From: Oscillospiraceae bacterium
GTDB taxonomy: Bacteria; Bacillota; Clostridia; Oscillospirales; Oscillospiraceae
Length of the DNA: 64,000 nucleotides
Reading direction: 5' to 3'
Assembly (NCBI GenBank): GCA_017452505.1
Contig: JAFTMI010000035.1
Span: 124,001 to 188,000 of the forward strand
Shown here piece by piece: positions 60,514-64,000 of the stretch. The first letter of the stretch is position 1. Each line of letters begins with the position of its first letter. The position numbers were made by a program, and so were the translations under genes. A model generated the notes under the pieces. That model was not told the origin of the DNA. It saw nothing but the letters and a program-made list of their open reading frames with translations, and did no database searches.

Positions 60514-60542
60514 AAAGAGCGTGTCGGTTGACACGCTCTTTT
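60513..60542. terminator. Bidirectional terminator between the 59959 gene and ftsH
   Basis: A perfect 13-bp stem AAAAGAGCGTGTC and complement with a GGTT loop, T-rich on the plus strand, between convergent genes. Confidence 0.93.
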
Positions 60543-60544
60543 CT

Positions 60545-62419
60545 TTATTCTTCTTCGGTTTTTGCAAAATCAAACAGGGTGGATTTCTCAGCCTCGCTGA
60601 TCTCCTTACCTGCCATGCAGTCAGCAAACTGCTTGCCGGTCATGGTTTCGTTCTCCAGGAGGAACTCCACCACCTTCTTCATCTTGTCCGCATCCCGGGT
60701 AAGGATCTCACGGCAGTGGTCATAAGCCTTATCCATCAAAGCCTTGACTTCATCGTCAATGGTGCCAGCTACCTTTTCAGAATAGCCCTTTACCTTCTCA
60801 TAGTCACGGCCAATGAACAACTCATCGCCACCGGTATAGGACACAGTACCCAAGCTCTCACACATGCCGTACCGGGCGATCATATCCCGGGCCAGCTTGG
60901 AGGCTCTGTCGATATCGTTGGATGCACCGGTGGAAATATCCTTTAAGAACAAAGCTTCCGCTACGCGGCCACCCAGCAGGCCAACGATCTGCTCGTACAT
61001 CTCGTTGCGGGTCAGATGGTTGCTGTCTTCCTTGGGCTGCGTCCAGGTCAAGCCCAACGCATGGCCACGGGGAATGATGGAAATCTGATGAACCGGATCG
61101 TGGGTGGGCAGACTGTGCATAGCCACTGCGTGACCGGCCTCGTGAACAGCAGTGATCTGCAGATCCTTTTTCAGACGGACACGGCTCCGCTTTTCCGGGC
61201 CTGCCAGGATTTTCATCATGGCTTCATTCATATCATCCATATTCAGCACCGGGCGATTTTCCCGGGCTGCCAGGATGGCTGCCTCGTTCAGAAGGTTTGC
61301 CAGGTCTGCGCCAGTAAAACCGGATGTAGACAAAGCGATGGTCTTGAGGGAAACAGAATCGTCCAACCGCTTATCCTTTGCGTGGACCTTGAGGATCTCC
61401 TCACGGCCCTTGGCATCGGGGGCGTTCACATAGATCTGACGGTCAAAACGGCCGGGTCGGAGCAGTGCCGGATCCAAAATATCCGGGCGGTTGGTAGCTG
61501 CCAGGACGATAACGCCCTCTGTTCTGCTGAAGCCGTCCATTTCAACCAGCAGCTGATTCAAGGTCTGCTCACGCTCATCGTGGCCGCCACCCATACCGGA
61601 GCCGCGCTTACGGCCCACAGCATCGATCTCGTCGATAAAGATGATTGCCGGAGCGATCTTCTTCGCCTGCTCAAACAGGTCTCGGACACGGCTTGCGCCC
61701 ACACCCACGTACATCTCCATAAAGTCGGAGCCGGAGATGGACAAAAACTGCACATCCGCCTCGCCGGCCACTGCGCGGGCCAGCATCGTCTTACCGGTAC
61801 CAGGCGCACCGGAGAGCAAAATGCCGTGGGGGATTTTTGCGCCTATGTCAGCAAATTTCTTGGGGTTGCGGAGGAAGTCAACCACCTCCTGCAACTCAGC
61901 CTTCTCCTCATCCACACCGGCCACATCAGCAAATGTGATCTTCTTTCCGCCGGGTTGGCCGTGGCCGACACGGGCTCTGCCAAAATTGGCCATGGGGTTA
62001 TTCTGATTTGCCCTGCCCATCAGCAGCGCCCAGGCCAGCAAAATCACCAAGCCTGCCACGATGATGGGAAACACATAGTCCCAGGGGGAGGCCTTTTTCC
62101 CGGCAACAAGGTCATAGCTCTTCAAGGTACCGTTCTTGGTTTGTTCCTCCAGGGTGGTCTGCATGCTTTGCAGGAAGCCCTCAGGATCGGCCAGCTTGCC
62201 GACTAACTCCTTCTTGCCATCGTAAGGATTATACATCTTAAGCTTGATGTACTCCCCTTCCACGACAAAGCTTTCCACTTTTCCGTCCTGGATCATAGAC
62301 ACGATCTCGGAACGGGTGATATTATCCACACTGCCTCCAAACAGGCCGAATATCCAGGAAAACAGCAGAGCCAAAATAGCAATATAAAAAATGACAGTTG
62401 TCAGTTTCAGCTTTTTCAA
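60545..62419 (-). CDS. ftsH: ATP-dependent zinc metalloprotease FtsH
   Basis: A 624-residue AAA+ membrane protease. Two N-terminal transmembrane segments (about 5-27 and 112-130) flank a small extracytoplasmic domain. Walker A is GAPGTGKT, Walker [11 protein letters not shown], the SRH is [20 protein letters not shown], and the zinc motif is HEAGH with the third ligand downstream. The start is a TTG; AAGGAGAAAACA lies about 12 bases upstream, a little far. It closes the tilS-hpt-ftsH block, an order conserved across Firmicutes. Confidence 0.96.
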   Translation of the reverse strand: MKKLKLTTVIFYIAILALLFSWIFGLFGGSVDNITRSEIVSMIQDGKVESFVVEGEYIKLKMYNPYDGKKELVGKLADPEGFLQSMQTTLEEQTKNGTLKSYDLVAGKKASPWDYVFPIIVAGLVILLAWALLMGRANQNNPMANFGRARVGHGQPGGKKITFADVAGVDEEKAELQEVVDFLRNPKKFADIGAKIPHGILLSGAPGTGKTMLARAVAGEADVQFLSISGSDFMEMYVGVGASRVRDLFEQAKKIAPAIIFIDEIDAVGRKRGSGMGGGHDEREQTLNQLLVEMDGFSRTEGVIVLAATNRPDILDPALLRPGRFDRQIYVNAPDAKGREEILKVHAKDKRLDDSVSLKTIALSTSGFTGADLANLLNEAAILAARENRPVLNMDDMNEAMMKILAGPEKRSRVRLKKDLQITAVHEAGHAVAMHSLPTHDPVHQISIIPRGHALGLTWTQPKEDSNHLTRNEMYEQIVGLLGGRVAEALFLKDISTGASNDIDRASKLARDMIARYGMCESLGTVSYTGGDELFIGRDYEKVKGYSEKVAGTIDDEVKALMDKAYDHCREILTRDADKMKKVVEFLLENETMTGKQFADCMAGKEISEAEKSTLFDFAKTEEE

Positions 62420-62434
62420 AATCGTGTTTTCTCC

Positions 62435-62977
62435 TTATTTCTCATATGCTTCCGGCTTCAAAACACCCACATAGGGCAGATTCCGGTAATGCTCATTAAA
62501 GTCCAGGCCATAGCCCACCACAAACTCGTTGGGAATGGTAAAGCCCACATAATCCGGCACCAAGGTGATGCCATCCACCCGCCGCTCAGGCTTATCCAGC
62601 AGGGTGCAGATCTTCAAGGACGCAGGCTCCTTGCTCAGCAGGTACTTCCGGGTAAAGTCCAGGGAACGGCCGGTGTCGTAAATATCCTCCAAAATCACCA
62701 CATGGCGGCCCTTGATGTCCACAGACAGGTCCTTCTTCACCACCACATTGCCGGAAGAATTTGTTCCGCCATAGGAAGACAGACACATAAAATCGATCTC
62801 ACAGGGAATGCTGATTTCCCGAACCATATCCGCGAAGAAGATCACCACACCCTTCAAAACACCCACAAAAACCGGGTCCTTATCGGCATATTCCGCAGAG
62901 ATCTGCGCTGCCATCTCCTGTACCTTGGCCCGGATCTGCTCCTGGCTGATGAGGACTTTCTGAATGTTATTTTCCAT
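62435..62977 (-). CDS. hpt: Hypoxanthine phosphoribosyltransferase
   Basis: A 180-residue purine salvage enzyme. The PRPP-binding motif is VVILEDIYDTGRSLDF, with FVGVLKGVVIF near the N-terminus and YVGFTIPNEFVVGYGLDFNEHYRNLPYVGV near the C-terminus. It is between tilS and ftsH with gaps of 16 and 15 bases. In Bacillus a HprT-TilS complex also influences ftsH transcription; the same could hold here but cannot be seen. Confidence 0.96.
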   Translation of the reverse strand: MENNIQKVLISQEQIRAKVQEMAAQISAEYADKDPVFVGVLKGVVIFFADMVREISIPCEIDFMCLSSYGGTNSSGNVVVKKDLSVDIKGRHVVILEDIYDTGRSLDFTRKYLLSKEPASLKICTLLDKPERRVDGITLVPDYVGFTIPNEFVVGYGLDFNEHYRNLPYVGVLKPEAYEK

Positions 62978-62993
62978 AACGGAACCTCTCTAT

Positions 62994-64000
62994 CTATAAT
63001 TTCTCTATGGTAATGCGTACTGCATTGGTATCTGTAGAAAGTCTGTCCACATTGGCGCCGATGCCGGCAACACCCAAAACACCAGCCGCGTCTGCGATCA
63101 CAGGAATGGTGTTTCGCAGGGATTCGGGGATCTTTTTGTCAATGAACAACTTTTTCAGGCTCTTTGTGCCGGCATTCAGGCGGATGGTATCCCCCTCCTG
63201 TCGGCAGCGAATCATCATTTTACCCTGGGGCACGACCGCAAAAGACCAGGCAGTTTGCTCTGACCGGGTATTGGGTTCGCAGGTGATTCGGTAGCCTGCA
63301 ATACTTAGTTCGTTGGTCAATTCCCGGGCAGTAATTCCCTCCGTTTTCAGCGCTGTTTCCAGCATATCATAGTTCCGGGCGATGGTCACATCGCCGGGAA
63401 ATTCCGCTTTTGCAGAGGGTTTTGGGGAAATCAGCAATCCCTCCAAGGCGGCAATATGGGCAGCCTCCGGCTCTTTCACGCCGGCTTTCAAAAGGATCTT
63501 TGCCAGCACACGGCTACGGATCGCCGAGTGCAACGCCAGCAAATCCGTTACCTTATTTGTGTACATTTCTTCCGCGATGGTGTCGAGCGCATCTTCATCC
63601 TGCCGCAGGCGCAGCGCCATTGCAGAAAGATTTTGGGATAAACTGGGGTTTTCTTTTTTTAGCTGCGGCACAATATGATGCCGCAGGCGGTTGCGGAGGA
63701 AATCATCTTCCCCATTGGAGCTGTCTTCCACAAAAGGAATGCTGTATTCTTCCAGGAATGCCAGCACCTCTTCCCGGGTGACAGTCAGCATAGGGCGAAT
63801 CACGCAGCCGTTCACGGGGGTCACGCCGCCCAAGCCCTTTAGGCCAGTGCCGCGCACCAAATGTAAAAGCACGGTTTCTGCGTTGTCAGAAGCGGTATGG
63901 GCTGTGGCGATCTTGCCGGGCAGGCTGCGCAAAAAGGCATATCTTGCCTCCCGGGCAGCGGCTTCCAAACCCTTCGGTCCGGCAACCACATTCCCGGAGC
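62994..64000 (-). CDS. tilS: tRNA(Ile)-lysidine synthase TilS (5' end missing)
   Basis: The frame stays open to the window edge, so the start and the PP-loop ATP motif are outside. The visible N-part contains the AREARYAFL and TAHTASDNAETVLLHLVRGTGLKGLGG segments of TilS, followed by RPMLTVTREEV. The TilS substrate-binding and C-terminal domains follow. It modifies the CAU anticodon of tRNA-Ile. It is 16 bases upstream of hpt, as in the conserved cluster. Confidence 0.94.
   Translation of the reverse strand, partial: SGNVVAGPKGLEAAAREARYAFLRSLPGKIATAHTASDNAETVLLHLVRGTGLKGLGGVTPVNGCVIRPMLTVTREEVLAFLEEYSIPFVEDSSNGEDDFLRNRLRHHIVPQLKKENPSLSQNLSAMALRLRQDEDALDTIAEEMYTNKVTDLLALHSAIRSRVLAKILLKAGVKEPEAAHIAALEGLLISPKPSAKAEFPGDVTIARNYDMLETALKTEGITARELTNELSIAGYRITCEPNTRSEQTAWSFAVVPQGKMMIRCRQEGDTIRLNAGTKSLKKLFIDKKIPESLRNTIPVIADAAGVLGVAGIGANVDRLSTDTNAVRITIEKL

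Overview
The window looks like a chromosomal segment of a gut-type anaerobic Firmicute, most likely an Oscillospirales (Clostridia). The grounds are strong AGGAGG ribosome sites, TTGACA/TATAAT promoters, GTG and TTG starts, a small DUF6472-type Cys protein, a NatAB-like exporter, many glycoside and deacylation functions, and a roughly balanced base composition. This placement is inference from gene content; no 16S gene is present.

Layout. 1-5.4 kb: the end of an HtrA protease, asnA, a NatAB-like ABC exporter and a convergent XRE regulator. 5.5-10.4 kb: a minus-strand carbohydrate cassette (FGGY kinase, SDR, PHP phosphoesterase, zinc dehydrogenase). 10.5-13.6 kb: an uncharacterised membrane protein and a zinc-ribbon partner. 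13.6-20 kb: O-acetylhomoserine sulfhydrylase, then a GH2 glycosidase and GPH symporter divergent from an AraC regulator. 20-22.7 kb: a PlsC-like acyltransferase / PAP2 / Fe-S aldo-keto reductase operon. 22.7-26.5 kb: an M20 peptidase / CapA / Gfo-Idh operon. 26.5-28 kb: a CNNM/CorC-type transporter gene whose 5' leader carries a 28-codon ORF running into an intrinsic terminator. 28-32.2 kb: three tandem paralogous SGNH hydrolases. 32.2-42 kb: FAD oxidoreductase, C39-like protein, M20 dipeptidase, CE15-like lipoprotein, AAC(3)-like acetyltransferase, HAD phosphatase, MFS/AraC pair and a YdcF-like protein. 42-42.5 kb: tRNA-Thr and tRNA-Tyr, with a duplicated tRNA-Tyr 3' end beside an odd hairpin cassette. 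42.6-44.5 kb: an LtaS-type phosphoglycerol transferase. 44.5-54.6 kb: a 2-oxoacid dehydrogenase operon (three-lipoyl E2, LpdA, fused E1 alpha-beta) plus an MBL hydrolase, a DeoR regulator, and divergent lplA and GH3. 54.6-58.5 kb: XRE-membrane regulator, 5-formyl-THF cyclo-ligase, DUF1643, DUF6472, lipoprotein. 58.5-64 kb: CBS protein, hemolysin III, an unknown, and the conserved tilS-hpt-ftsH block.

The strongest candidate for an undescribed system is the leader ORF plus attenuator upstream of the CNNM/CorC transporter (27882-28055). The peptide has an acidic, proline-containing start and an Arg-rich end, like the enterobacterial MgtL magnesium leader, and its last 10 codons lie inside the terminator hairpin. 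Second is the dehydrogenase/lipoate ligase/DeoR locus, where shared TGTTATA heptamers and a near-perfect palindrome link the promoters. No IS element, prophage, CRISPR array or rRNA was seen.
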